64,000 nt of DNA from Tetrahymena elliotti 4EA. Its lineage: Eukaryota; Ciliophora; Oligohymenophorea; Hymenostomatida; Tetrahymenidae. Numbering within the stretch: position 1 is the first letter of the stretch; each line of letters opens with the position of its first letter. The stretch lies in contig JH720294.1 in the NCBI GenBank assembly GCA_000231825.2, positions 257,158 through 321,157 on the forward strand, in the 5' to 3' direction. A program made the position numbers and the translations under genes. Under the pieces are notes generated by a model. That model was given only the letters and a program-made list of their open reading frames with translations. It made no database searches and had not been told where the DNA came from. Of this stretch, positions 1 to 14,100 are shown one piece after another.

Positions 1-397
1 GAAAGATAGAGGAGATCTCTCTAACTAAATTTTTTCCAACTTTATTAGATCATATTTACATTATTTTTTTTCTTTTTTGATATTTTTTATTTCGAGAGTA
101 ACTTTTTTCTAATTTATTCTAACTGTAAATTATTTCTTTCATAAACATTATTTTATTTCAGAATTAACTTTTGATAAAATTAAGTAAAAAGCGCATCTTA
201 CTTAATACATCAATATAAATTGTTTATTTTTTAGATAACAAATTATATTAAGCCAAAAAATAATTTTATAAAATAAATAATAGAAAATTTAAAAATTATT
301 TATTTCTAAAAGTTATAATCTTTTTTTTTGAAGTAATTTAAAGAATAGAATAAGGGTGAGTAATGTTACTCTGAGTTATTTTGATAGAATTAAGCTT
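1..397. other. AT-rich spacer upstream of channel gene 1
   Basis: No gene is supported here. The reading frame of channel gene 1 is open back to a TGA at 329-331 but has no ATG before 398. The other four channel genes have N-terminal extensions of roughly 80-400 residues on separate exons, so an upstream exon of gene 1 lying here or beyond the window edge cannot be excluded. Confidence 0.5.
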
Positions 398-3300
398 ATG
401 GCTTCAGTAAAACAAAAAATAAAAAAATTCTTTGATAACAGGACCACTTATGGTTTGACAAGATAGCTTAACAATGTTACAAGGAATTATATTAATGACT
501 CTAGTGATTACCATGTAGATAAAAAAACAGGATCTAATTTCTGCATTAGCATATTTACTAACTTTTTATACAAATTATATCTTTTATCACAATTATACAA
601 ATTACCTCTGTTTGATCCTGAAAGTAGAATTAAAGTCATATTTAACTCTATTATAGTCACTTATAACTGCTTTTACTTATTTATTATATCACTTAAAGTA
701 TTCTTTTCTGCTGATTTCGGTCACAATGCTGAACTATTTCATGAAATCGCCATTACAGCTTGGGTTATTGAAATGGTTATGGAAATGAATACAGCTATGT
801 ATCACAATCATTTTTTTGTCACAGACAGAAGAGTAATTATGAGGCTTTATTTCAAAGAGTACTTTTTCTATGAAATTCTACCACTAATTTTTGAAGGAAG
901 GACTTCTGAAAATATATATTTGAATATAGCACTCCATCTTCCTCTTCTCCTCAAAATAAAAGGAATGATGATAAACTTAGAAAAGCTTGAGTTTTATATT
1001 CTGCAACTTATAAATAAGCAACACATGTTTTTACTATTTAAGCTAATTATGCAAATGTTGCTGCTTAGTCATATAGTAGCATGTCTTTGGAACTGTGTAG
1101 CTTATATAGAATAAAAAATAATGGGAAGAGGTTATACTTGGTATGAATCTAGTCATATCATTGATGGTAATTGGTGGAAAACTTACCTTTATGCATAATA
1201 CTGGGCATTTACAACTATGAAAAATGTAGGGACAGTACCTAATACAGAGGCTGAATTAGTTTTCACTTCTATTTGTATGATTCTATCATGTATTGCCTTC
1301 GGTTATCTCCTTAATGCAATTGGAAATATTATTTAAGATATGGCTTAAAAAGATGAAAATTATAAAAAAGATTTGAGTGTACTCAATTCTTACATGAAAA
1401 GAAGAGAAATTAATTTGTATTTTTTATTTTATTTTTAAAAAAAATATTTTTAATCATGTTTTTAATATCTATATATCAGAGGTTTAAAGAGAAGAGCCAA
1501 TATAGAGCTTAAAAAATTCTATGAGCATTAAAGCAAAGAATAGTTTTCTGTTGAAAAAGAAATTATTGGGAAACTTAATTAAAATATGTCTAATGAAATA
1601 CAAATCTAATCTTCAAAGAAAATTTTGTAAAATTTCCCCTTTTTTTACAAGCTTTTCTCTGAGTAAACAATCATGAAATTATATGGGATCATGGAAGAAG
1701 TTATCTTAGCACCTTCCTAAATTGTATTTGATCAAAACAATTTTGTTGATGAAAGCTACAGTGTCTACTTAATTGTAAAAGGAAGTGGTAAATTATAAAT
1801 TAAATATTTACTTTTTACAAAATAATTTTCTTTGAGCTTCTGCTACAATTATTTTAATTAATCAAATAAGTGCTATATTATGCAGAAACATTAGCAGCCC
1901 ATGAAGAAGAAAATTACAATCTTTAAACTCTACCTACTATGTATTAGTAATATTAATAAGAAAAAATACCAGTATTCCATTTTTTTTTATTTTAGAGAAA
2001 AACCTATGAAGGAAATAAAATAGCCAATTTAGCCTGTACCAAATAGACATAATCATCACTACAAAAAGAAGGTGAAAGTATTAACAAAAGGATAAAGCTT
2101 TGGGATAGTGGGATTTTTTACTGGAAAACAAAGAGTACTTAATGTTTAGAGTAATGGTTATTCTACAGTTATGAAAATAGAGAGAAATAAATTCCTGTAA
2201 ATCTTAGAAGAAAACAAAAATGACTATGAAAAATTCATGGAAGTTAAAGATAAGCTTCTATTTGAAGGAGTTTTTGAAGATTTAAATTTATTTTGTTACA
2301 TTTGCAACAGTAAAGAACATCTAAGTAATGCATGTAACAAAGTTCATTTTGACAAAAAGAATTAGCACATCATTTACAGATTTAATTATAGTGCAATTCA
2401 GTAAAGAAAACCCTTTGAAAGAAAAAATTTGAAAACTAAAAAAACTCTTCATGAAAGATCACATGTTCAGAAGGCAGTAGAAAATATTAGAGAAGAATAT
2501 AGTCTTTTGGATTTAACTTAAAATATCGATGAAGTTGATTTAGAGGATGGATCTTTTTGTGAATCTAGTTAGTAGTTTGGAAACATTTCTCCAAATAATA
2601 ATTAACCAAAATCATACTCAGCTAATTAATAAGATGAAATAAATAGCAGCAACAATATTTAGCTCCTTAATAATAACTAAAGCTTTAATAATAATGAATA
2701 TCAATCTAAAACAAAAATAATAACTAATGATGAAGAAAACAATCAATTTGAATAGTGTGAAAGCGAATTAATTTAGACTATCAATACATAAATTAATTAG
2801 GCTAGGATACCCACTTACTAAAATTAAGACACATTTAATGATTAATAATAAAAAATATAAAAACAAAATGAAAATCAAAAGATATTACGTCCAACTAAAG
2901 TAAATATTATTAACTTTTTTTTTTCAATTTTTTTAAGGAAGGTTTTTGAAGGGATATTAAAATATTTTTTAGAATTTTACAAAATCTTTTTTGAATTGAT
3001 TTAAGAGCTTCATTTTAGATCAATCAAAGAAAAGATACCCTCCCCTCCTACTTATTTATAAAGGATATTTAGATTTTAATAATTATGTCTTTAATTAATT
3101 TAAAAGGCAAATTAATTTGCTGAGAGGGACTTTGCTTACTCTGACAGGGATAATTTTTCTGAAGAAGGTAACAATGACATGTTTGATTAATCAAGAAGGC
3201 TCTCTTAGGTACATAAAGACCATTTGATGAATAGCTAGAAAAAAATAAATGGATCTCCAAGAAAGAAAAAAAATAGTTCATTAATATTTGAAGATTCTTT

Positions 3301-3967
3301 TGTTCTAGGAGAACAAAAGAAGACACATTAAACAAAAGATTCTGTAAATAGTTTTGTAAAAAACATTGTTTCTTCTATATAAGAATAACTTGTTCATGGT
3401 GGAAGTACATAAATGGTTACATTTTAGAGTTAACAGAATAAAATATAATTTTCTGATATGGTTTCAATTTCTGACAATAAACCTGATTAAGAATTAAAGT
3501 ATAAAATTGCTAAAAAGAGTAAGCATTACCAGAATAATAAGCAAATGTCTGATTAAATAAACTTCAAAGGCTAGTAAACTATGGGAATTGGGATGTAGTA
3601 AAATAATAATGGTAATAATAACTATATAAATGGACAAATTTTTAATTAATTTGATAAAATGAAAACACTGGGGATGAACTTTAACAGATACGGAACAAAC
3701 TAATCTTTGAGGAATATACTTTTCTAACAGCAATAATTAGCTATATTGGAGTAGCAGAGTTTTATCTACAATTTAGATGTTATGAAAAATTTTTCATATT
3801 ATTTCCCTCAATACAATTCTTAAGATGTTATCAAAAGACACAATAATGCTCTATTCAAGCTCTAAAAGAAAAGAAGAATAGATAAGAAAAAATAAAAAAC
3901 ATATATAGATGTAAGAAAACTAAAAAATAAAAGCTCAAACAAAGTAGACCCATCAAATATTAGCTGA
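398..3967 (+). CDS. CNG/HCN-like cation channel with CNBD and CCHC zinc knuckle, paralog 1
   Basis: Probable plasma-membrane cation channel of the six-helix cyclic-nucleotide-gated/EAG superfamily, about 1050 residues. Exons: 398-1416, 1480-1787, 1886-1946, 1996-2899, 3107-3967; all GT...AG and in phase, ending in TGA. The start ATG at 398 is the only in-frame one after a TGA at 329. Residues ~60-310 carry the membrane helices. S1 follows the shared LPLFDPES motif; the S4 region has LLLKIKG and no arginine ladder. The pore (~268-286) reads YWAFTTMKNVGTVPNTEAE: aligned with channel pores but with no GYG/GFG, nearer the GETPP type of CNG channels. A CNBD-like domain (~380-560) ends in FGIVGFFTG. 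A CCHC knuckle follows at 563-576 (nt 2294-2335). The Asn/Gln-rich tail includes YYFPQYNSQ near nt 3800. First of five tandem paralogs and the shortest at its N-terminus. Fold assignment is firm; ligand and selectivity are inferred. Confidence 0.85.
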
Positions 3968-5431
3968 AATAAATTAAAAATTAACTCTATTGTGTTTGTG
4001 TAGAACTATAATATTCATAACTCTAACAACTAGATATTTTTTTAAATAGCTAATATTTAGTTTAATTGATATTTAATTACCAAAATCAATGAATTGTTTT
4101 ATTTAAAAACTATTATGATTTTATCTTTTCATCTAACATGAACTAATTTAAGTAAAAGAAGAAATCGCATTAGTTTGAATATCTATTTTTCAATCACTCA
4201 CAAAAACTTAAATTTTTAAAAAGTTAGTTCTACTAATGTAGATTTATAGTAAATTACATTAGAAGATTCCATATAAATTATTCTTTAAGCTAGAAAAATT
4301 TATGTGAAGAGTATCTTTTTATTTTTAATTTACTCATTTAATTAATCAATCTTCTATTTGTTTATTTTACAAATAATTTGCCAATTCTTTTATTAAAAAT
4401 TTCATTTTTAGGATTATTTCTATTTACTAGTTAATTATTCTTTGTCTTTAAATAAATTAAAATTTTTGCAAGTAAAAATATTTGAAAAAAAGAATCAAAT
4501 ATTAATTTTGTTTCAGTAAAAAAAAGTATTACACTTTATAAAGTAAAATTATCATTTATGAAACAAAGAAATAAAATTATCCGTACTAGAATCAAAAAAG
4601 ATTACATTAAATTAAAAAAGTATATCAAAAATCCTTCAAAGAAATCTTTGAATAAATTATTCATTCAAGATTTATTTTAAAAATATTTTTTCATTTGTTT
4701 TCTACTAGAATAATATTATTATGTATTATATAAATAAATATAATCTCTTGTAGTAGAATCAAAATAGTTTACATTAAATTTAAAAAGTAAATCTTTTGAT
4801 TTTTTAAGAAATCTATGAATAAATGATATTTACTTTGAAACAATAATTTTCTTAAAATATGATCACAAAATATTTTAGATTGATGGATGGTTTTAGATTT
4901 TGATTAAGAAATTAAAATATATATTCTAGAATACAATTATTGGGTAAGAAATGAATAAATATAATCATCTTTAGTAGAACCAAAAAAGTTTACATTAAAT
5001 TAAAAAAATATATGATTCTAGTTTCTAAGAAATGCTTGAATAAATTAATTATTTATTTTAAAAAGATTTTTTCAATTCTTTTCTTAATATGATTATATGG
5101 CAAAATTTATTTTAGATTGGGGTAAAATTCATGAAGATTTTTGATTATGAAAATGTAAGATAAATACAATAGTGGAAGATATTGACATTGAATTTCAAGG
5201 TTATATAAAAAATTTTCATGATTACTTACTTATAGAGTTTAAGAGGAAATAACACTGTTAGTCTTTACTTTTTTTATTGAAATTGATAGATAGCAATTAG
5301 CATTCTATAATAATTAAAGATCGAATCTATTTACTTAGTGGTGAATGATTATTTATAAGTGACAATATTTAATAAATTAATTAATTGAATTAATTAAACA
5401 GAATACACCTTTCGCAAACTCCTGAATTAGC
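3968..5431. other. Intergenic spacer between channel genes 1 and 2
   Basis: A very AT-rich spacer without a credible coding frame. It contains three degenerate direct repeat copies, annotated separately at 4588-5060. Confidence 0.6.
4588..5060. repeat. Three degenerate direct repeats
   Basis: Three copies of a block of about 75 bp start near 4588, 4754 and 4972. Each begins with AGAAYCAAAA-like sequence, then TTACATTAAATT, then an A-rich run. Each is followed 20-40 bp later by AGAAAT...TGAATAAAT. The unit spacing is irregular (about 166 and 218 bp), so this is a dispersed or decayed tandem duplication rather than a microsatellite. No coding potential or known family was recognised. Confidence 0.65.
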
Positions 5432-8400
5432 ATGGCTTTCAAAAGTAGTTAAAAAGAAGTAAACTAAGATATAAACGATTCTAGATTATTCAACAATAGG
5501 AGCTACATGTAAAGCTCTAAATTTGATGAATCAATGATCTCTCAGCAAGATTTAAAATAAGTTAGATAAGTTGAAGAAACGTTTGCCTATAATGAAGAAT
5601 ATGATGATGATTTTGATCCAAAAAGGCAATAGTTTAATTTTAGAATCAATAACAGAGAAGACTTAGGTAGGGTTAATAAAAGAAAAGATACTGAAATGCA
5701 ATCTGTAGACTTAGCTAATTCAGTAACTAATAGGTAGATTGAAATAGACAAATCTCCAGCTATAAAAACTAAAAACCATTTACTGAAAGAAGAAAGCATG
5801 AAACAAATGCAAGGTTAAAGTAGTTATAATTAAAAGCAAAAGAAGAAAGATGGTATACCATAATCCGAAGAAGATGATAGTATATTAAACAAAGGATCTA
5901 GTAATCCTTAATTTAATAATAAAACAACAATAGAATTAACTAATCAGCCCTCTTGTAATATAGTACTTTTAGATGGAATGCAATATACAAAGTAGTAATC
6001 TTCTAATTAAAAGCAATTAGAACAAGGTAAAAATGATTTAGAAAGCTTGTAGCAGAGTAATAATAACCTAAAGATAGGAATTTTTCGTAAAAATATACAT
6101 AGTGATATATCTTTAAATGAAAAGTCACCTATTGCATTTGAAAGCTAAAATTTTGATAATTCAAACAAGAACATTAGAGTAAGTAATAATATTCTTATGC
6201 CTCCAAAAAATAACGAATCTATATTGGGCAGTAATTGTTAAGATACTTTTAGACCTGGAAACAGCTAACAAATATCTAATATTTCAAAAATTTAGAAATC
6301 TAAAGCTCTTTCTATGTAAATATTTAATTTTTCCAATAACCATTAGAGGACAAAATTTGCCATTTTTAAACAAATTCTAGATTATTTTTTTAATTTGACC
6401 TCATATTTGTTTGTGCCACAGTAAGAACTTTATAATTAATAAAATAAGGTTAGAAAAATTAATAGATTGATCGATAGTGTTTAGCATAATTTGTGTCATT
6501 TAAAAAAGTTATTTTTTTGCTAAAGCGTTTAATTTTTATTTTTTTTACCTTTTTTTACAAAGCCAACTAATTAAATTTTTTAGGTTACTTGTTAATTTGT
6601 GATAATAAATTGAAATTTAAATAAATATAGATAAGATCACTCAAAGACCATGAATAAAAAGGATGTCAATGCATTACTTCATAACTCAAGAAGAATTAAA
6701 CTAATCTCAAAAATTAAACAAAAGTTTTGTGCTTACTTATAGAATCATACTTTATAAGGTAGAACTAAAATATTAGATAGTAATATTCGAAATATGATTA
6801 GCGATGATTGCGATTATGGCTACAATAAATATAAAAAGAAAAAATAAATTCACTCTATTTTCATTGTCATTTTAGAATTTATCATGGAAAAACTTATTTA
6901 TTTTACTAAATTGGATAAACTTCCATTGTTTGATCCAGAAAATCCTGTTAAGATTATATTTAATTCTATTATTGTTGCTTACAATTGCTTTTTCCTTTAT
7001 TGGATGAGCATAGAAGTATTTTTTGAAGCTCATATAGGAAATATCAATGAAATACTTGGTTATACAGCATAAGTATGTTGGATTACTGAAATGCTTTTGT
7101 AAATGAACACCTGCTTGTACCATGATAATGAATATATTACAGATAGAAAAGAAATTATGGTTATTTATGTCTAAGAGTATTTATTTTTTGAAATTTTACC
7201 ACTGATATTTGAAGGAAAAAAATCTGAAAATATCACTGTTAATATCATATTACATCTTCCTCTCCTTTTAAAATTGAAGGGGATGAGTATCATCCTTTAT
7301 AAGTTAGAATTTTATGTTTTATAAATATTAAAAAACCATTATTTTCTCTAACTATTTAAACTTATAATGTTGCTGTTTCTAATTGCTCATTGTGAAGCTT
7401 GCCTCTACAATGTCCTTGGTGAAATAGAAATACATTTTATGCATAGAACTATGAATTGGATAGCTGCAAGCCCAATTCGTGATGGTCATTGGTGGAATTC
7501 TTATCTAACTTCTCTCTTCTGGGCGTTTAGTGTGATGATGAACACATCAACTATGCCAACAACTGATGTAGAGATTATTTTTACATGTTTTTGTATGCTT
7601 TTCTCATGCGTTTTCTTTGGCTATGCTTTAAATATGATTGGAAATATTTTGATGGATATACAAAGATAACAAAAAGAATATAAAAGAGACCTAAATATCT
7701 TAAATCAATTTATGAAAAGAAAGGACGCAAGCTTGTAAAAATTTAATTTTTTTTGAAGTATTTTATTACAAATAACTCACCAAATATATTTCTTTATTTT
7801 TTTTATCCCAAATTTTTGAATTAATATTATTAGGAGTTATAGAAGAAAGGCAAATATTAGTCTTTAAGATTTTTATGCTCACAATAGAGAGAAAATATAG
7901 GCTGAAAAAGAAATCTTAGCTAAATTAAATCCATCTTTAGTGAAAGAAATTTTAATAGCAGCAAATAAGAACATAATTTAAAATTATACTTTATTGACAA
8001 AGTAATTTAGTGAAGAAGTACTGGATAAAATATATACAAATTTAGAAGAAGAGACATATGCTCCCCGACAAATCATCATTAGCTCATATGATATTAATGA
8101 GGAAGAATAATGCCTTTATTTTGTAGTTAGTGGAAAGGGTAATTAAATAATTTATTTAAGCTGTTTTTCAAATAATTTTATTCCCTTTTTCATTTATTAA
8201 AGTTTAGATATTTGAGATAATGGATAAAAAGGAAATATCAGCAGCAGCATCTAAAGTAATATAAAAAACGAAAGAACTTGAAAAAACTCTAGCAAAACAT
8301 AGAATGACAACTTAGAAAAGTATGGGTGAATTACATCATAATGAAAGAACATTCAAAGAAATCAAAGATAAGTTTGAAATAAAAACAAAAAAATTTAAAA

Positions 8401-10337
8401 AGGTTATTAATATTCTTACCAAGGGATAGGCTTTTGGTGAGTATGGATTTTTTACAGGTATGGGAAATGACTATATGGCATAGAGCTAGAATTTTACAAC
8501 GATTATGAAAATAAAAAGAAGTAAATTTTTAGATATCCTTTAAATGCATCCTCAGGAGTATGAAAGATTTAGTGAAATCAAAGATAAAATTCTTAATGAA
8601 AGAGAGGACAATATGTTCTATTGTTATTTATGTGATGGTAACGATCATAAAACAATGGATTGCAATAAAGTATTTTTTGATAAATACTATTCGAACTTTT
8701 TCTTCAAGTAAAATTATTCCATACCATAACTAAGGGCTAAAGTATTAAGTGATGGATAAAAAATTTTGAGGAAGAGATAGAAATCTCATAACACTCTAAT
8801 GAAACTAAAGAATATATAAAATAGTATGGACAGAATTTAAGAAAACGAATAATATATAGACCTTTTATAAGATTACTATGAGGAAATAGAATTGTAATAT
8901 TCATCAAAGAGCGATTTGGAGGGAGATGATGATGAGTAAGCTGATTTAAATCATTCAGATTCATTGAGTCTTGATAAATCTTTTCAAACATTTGATAATC
9001 ATAAAGATGATAATGTTTCATAATTGACTTTCAAATCAGCGAAATCAGCTACCAAAAGGAAATCAATATTGAAGGACCAAAAAGAAGATTCAAATTTTGA
9101 AGACAAAGTTGATTCTATTTTAAAATAAATGCCTTATATCAATCAGAACTATGTCAATAATAATGCTTAAATATACCTAAATAATGAAGCAACTGCAATA
9201 AATTTCAATTAAGCAAGCAATAATTATCTAACAGGTGAAATTTAGGACTCACCTGTTTCCAAAAAAAGGCATTTATCAGTAAAAAATAATACTTTATTAT
9301 GATATTTATATATTTATTTTTAAATAAAGGCACTCTTTGCAGAAGATCGAAGCACATTAGACTAAGATTCAAAATATTAAATGAATGAATTCATTTCAAA
9401 TAATTTACCTTCTCGCTCTATGATTAATAGCAATAATATAAGAAAGCTTTCAGCAGTTAAAAAAAGTACATTTTTAAGTGAGTCATTAAGCTATAACACA
9501 AAGGAATTTGAAGACTATTTTAATAGGACTTAGGAAATGCTCAACTAGTAAAATCCATAGAGTAATGATCAATAAAAAGAGTACTATGAGATTTTGAATG
9601 CTACAAATACTAAATTAAAATAAATCACTGAAAAATATCGTTCTTTATTTAACCATTATGTAAGTGCTAAAAGATAATTAAAATAATTCAAAGTTGATAG
9701 TCCAAGAAACAAAAATACAAATATTCAAAGATAATAATAAACCAATAAAGAATCAATAATATTTGAATAAAATGATAGCTAAATTATGTTTGAATCTGCT
9801 GATAAAAATTATCAAGGAGTTTTAAGTTAATTCACACCCAAATAGGTAGCTCTCAAATCAAAATTCCTCGAAGAACCATCACCTAACATCTTCCCTTAAA
9901 GTATTTTAAATCCAATTAATAAAGATTCATTACATGATATGGATTAAGTTAGTAAAAGATACCCACATAAAGAGACTGTAATTATGAATGCTGTATTCCT
10001 ATTTTAAAATTTTATTTGGACATTTGATAAAAATAAGAATTATACAAAATACTTCCCTGACAGTAATATCGAAAAGATGGTTAGAAGAACAAATGTATAA
10101 ATCCAAAAGAATTTGAAGAAAAAGAGTCTAAAGAAAAAAGAGACCAACAATCATCATAAATTAAAACAATTTAGTACGATGAAAAGTGACCTAAAATAAA
10201 ATTAGAGCATGTCTTTTAGTAAAAAAGCTAAAATGGATGAAAGTAAAAAAAATAAAAGTGACTAAAACCATTCTTCAATTTTTCATATGCTAAAAGAGAA
10301 AGAAAAAAATAAAAAAGTTAAAGAAACTGCTCTGTGA
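5432..10337 (+). CDS. CNG/HCN-like cation channel with CNBD and CCHC zinc knuckle, paralog 2
   Basis: Largest channel of the array, about 1493 residues. Exons: 5432-6420, 6631-7734, 7834-8138, 8203-9278, 9330-10337; phases agree throughout. The ATG at 5432 opens a ~330-residue Asn/Gln/Ser/Lys-rich cytosolic extension. The membrane domain starts at the shared PLFDPEN motif. S4 region: LLLKLKG, without arginines. Pore (~626-644): FWAFSVMMNTSTMPTTDVE, no K+ signature. In the CNBD a lysine-rich insert of about 66 residues separates the first strands from the cassette FGEYGFFTG; this is the only paralog keeping the ribose-contacting Glu, but the phosphate-binding Arg is not apparent. CCHC knuckle at 940-953 (nt 8622-8663). 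The tail has an acidic stretch, a basic C-terminus and KYFPDSNIE near nt 10050. The intron inside MKRKDASL is at the same place and phase as in the other four paralogs. Channel activity is inferred from the fold. Confidence 0.87.
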
Positions 10338-11161
10338 TTTTTAATAAAAATAATTTGTATTTTTTAACTTCATATCTTCCTTTTGTAATTGTAATAAAAA
10401 TATTTTTTCTATTCTAACATAATATTAATTATTTAAAAATACAAATTTATCATGCAAAAAACATCTGTTTTTAGTTTCCCCCTTCTACAAAAAAATTTTA
10501 ATCGAATTTGGAAATAAATTCTAAAAAAAATTAAAGGTATTCCAACTTTCCTTAAAGGGTAATAGTTAAACAAGGTACTACGGTAGATTATTTTTTACAT
10601 TTTTTATTATTTTAATAGAGAAAATCTAGTAGTTTTAGGAATAAATACTTGCAAAATATTCCAGCAAAGGTGAAAAACAGATATTTATTTGGATTTTTTA
10701 GATGTCTTAAATATTAATGAAGTCAGTAATATTAGTATAAATTACCTTTTTATAGATAAACATTAAAATTAGTTGAGAATTCTAAAGTTTTTGTATTTAA
10801 TTTATGTAATCTTTGAAAAGTAATTGAGTTAATTCATTAATTGACAAATGATATATTTATGAGTTTTTTAAAAAAGATTAAAACTTTTTTACAACTATTT
10901 CTCAAAAAAGATTCTTACTACATTTTGTAAATATAAATAATAATATTTAACCTCAAGTTTCTTTAAGAAGCTTAATATTATGCATAGGTTGCAATAGTTA
11001 TAATATAATTTATGGAAAGTAAGTTTATGATTATGGTTTTTAATAACAATATTAATTAAATGTAAAAATTTGATTTAAAAAAGATTGTCAAATTTACTTT
11101 GAGGTTTTTAATTTAATTGAAGTTTTTGAAGTAATTATTATTAATCTGTATCAACTAAAAA
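10338..11161. other. Intergenic spacer between channel genes 2 and 3
   Basis: AT-rich sequence with poly-A/T runs; no gene, RNA or repeat recognised. Confidence 0.6.
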
Positions 11162-14100
11162 ATGCAATTAAAGATGATCGGGGATTAGCTTTCAAGTTCA
11201 CTGAGATAATTTAACTAAACATCTATTGAATCAAATAAGTAATCAGGCGATTAACTAGATAAATCACTTCCATACCATGATCAGTTCGCTCCTGAGTCGT
11301 TTTAACAATAAAGATAGTATTTTGTCAGCTAAGATGCTTAGGATTTATAAAACTTATGTTATAAGAGAGAAGCAACTATTAACTCTGAAGATAATGAGAA
11401 CAACTAAAAGAGAAAGAAAGAAAATAATATTATCTTAGATCTTTCAAATATAGAGGAAAGAAATGGTTAATTTTATGAAAATTAACATCATTCGACAAAG
11501 AAAAAGAGCTACTTTAAGTAGATTGAGACAATTTTAGAAAAGAATCCTTTATAATTATAATAATAATATGATGGTGACAATTCAGATATTTATAATAAAG
11601 ATTACCTCTCTAAATCATCTTTAAGAAAGGCAAATATCTTCTCAAATGCATAAATAATAAACGATAATGGATTAGAGCAATGCAATATGACTTTTTCTTA
11701 ACAGGAGATATAAAATGAAGACACAAAAAATTAAAAAAAAGATTATTAAAACTTTTAGACCAATGAAGATCGAAGATCCTAAATCTTACATAAGTATTAC
11801 TTTGCTAATATCAGATTAATTTGATTTTCAATAAAAACCTCTTTTTTATTAATTCATGCAAGCAATTAATTTAATATTTTCCACTTTTACTAAAAACAAC
11901 AACATCATCATCTTTAATCCATTTTTTTTAATTATTTTGCTTACATTTTAATTTATTTCTTTAGAAAAAGGATTAGTGGAAATATGAAATTTTAGGGAGC
12001 TTAAAAACCCAAGTAATTAATTGAAGTAATCTAAAAATTTTCATACAAGTTGAAATAATTCTTCTCAAAAAGGACTTTGAAGGGAAGAGAAAAGTAACTT
12101 TCATAGAAAATAAGATAGTAGATTCTAGATTTATCTGATTATTTTGCTGCTGACTGCTAACATAGTTATCGTTCTTAGCTATTTAACAGAAGAGCTGAAA
12201 TATTTATATATTTATTTAGAATTTTTAGAATAGAAAAAATACCTGTTTTTAATCCTGAGAGCATGGTTATGTTTCTCTTTAATCTATTCAGTGCTACTTA
12301 TAACGGCTTTTATCTATTTATGGTTAGTTTAAATATTTTTTTTAGGACAGATTTTGGTTACTTTTTTGAAATTTTAATGAAATTTACAAATATAATTTGG
12401 GCAAGTTAAATTGTGATTTCATTAAATACTGCAATTTATTATGATTATAAATACTCTTAAAATAGAAAAATAATAATTAAACAATACATTAAATAATATT
12501 TCATTTATGAAATTGTACCTTATGTCTTTTTGAACTTGCAAGAATTTTATTCTGCAAAGAATATAGTTTTTGACTTGATGCAGCTGTTGAAATTTAAAAG
12601 AGTCATGAATACATTTGCTTAATTAGGATTTTATTTTGTTTAACGTTAAGTGAATTAACTAATCTGTAAGATATTCTTTTTATTATGCAAACTATTACTG
12701 CTAGCTCATATTCTTGCTTGTTTTTGGAGTTAAATTTGTTATTTTGAAACGAACAGTGGAACTTCTACAAATCTATGGTCAATTCAATAAGAATATCTAG
12801 AATTAGATTGGAAAAACAAATATTTTTCATCATTATATTGGGCCTTGTCTATATTAACAAGCAATTAAATTTTTATCCCAAACAGCAATATTTAAATGCT
12901 CTATACTTCTTTGAGCATTATAGTATCTTATATTGCACTTGGATATTTTGTTTCTTCAATAATAAACATTATTAAAAATTTAGAAAATCAAAATAAAGAT
13001 TTTTAGTAAGATTTGAAATCACTGAACAAATTTATGCAAAGAAAAAATATTTAACCGTAATTTTTTCATTTTAACACTTCTAAGTTCTTAGGTCATCTTT
13101 AAAATTTTGTTTTATTTAAAAAGAGGACTCAAAGGTAGAGTAATTAATAATCTAAGAGAATATTATCTGAATGAACAGAAAATAAATTACTTAGAAGAGA
13201 GATAATCAATATTAAAATTAAAGGAAAATTTGAGAGAAGAATTGATGATTTCTGCTAATTCATAAATAATAAACAAACATTCATTTTTATCAACTATCTT
13301 TTCAAAAGAATGTTTAAACTAAATTCAGAATCAACTCATAGAGATTCTATTTATGCCAAATTAAATAATATATGACTATTCTTTAAGAAACGATGATCAA
13401 TATATATATTTTATCATCGATGGAAATGGTATTCATTAATTATTAAAATTAATATTTATGAATCTTTTGTTTATTAATAGTTAAATTGATTGAGTCCTAA
13501 ATGCAATAAGACTATGAAGTATATGACAGATATGATGAAGTAAGCGGATTTGAATAATCTTATGCTTAGGTTAATTTTGATATAAATTAACCAAACAGCT
13601 ATTTTTTTAAGTAATTATTATTAAAATCAAATTTATCCTTAATTTACATCTTTTCTCTTCAAATCTAGCAAGTAATCTATGAAGTAAATGTTATGGATAG
13701 ATTAAGATTTTTCAAATTATTGACTATATTCCAATTTTCTTAAAATTTTCCATTTTTGATTGGATTTCCTGATCTAATTCAAATCAATCGATACTTTTTT
13801 TATTATCAAATCTTACACACCCAAAAACTTTGATAGAAGATTTGTGTTTGAATAAATATTGTTCTTAAATAGATTTTATCCTGATAAAATTTAAACCCAA
13901 AGATAAGTCTGAGGATATATTTAACATAGCATTCACAACTCATAAGTTTCAACTTAATACTAAATAGTTAATTTAATACTTCATTAATTTATATATAAAA
14001 ATACATTTTCTTAAACAATCATTGAATTTGAATTGAACCTTTTTTTCTATTTTTGATAAAGTAATATTAAATTAAGTAAATTAAAAAAATTTAAATAAGT

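Noticed and set aside
773..1114. Standard-code open frames at 773-1114, 6884-7072, 7367-7669 and 24658-24888 as separate small genes
   Set aside because: They are pieces of channel genes 1, 2 and 5, cut only because TAA/TAG were read as stops. In the ciliate code they join into the long channel exons.
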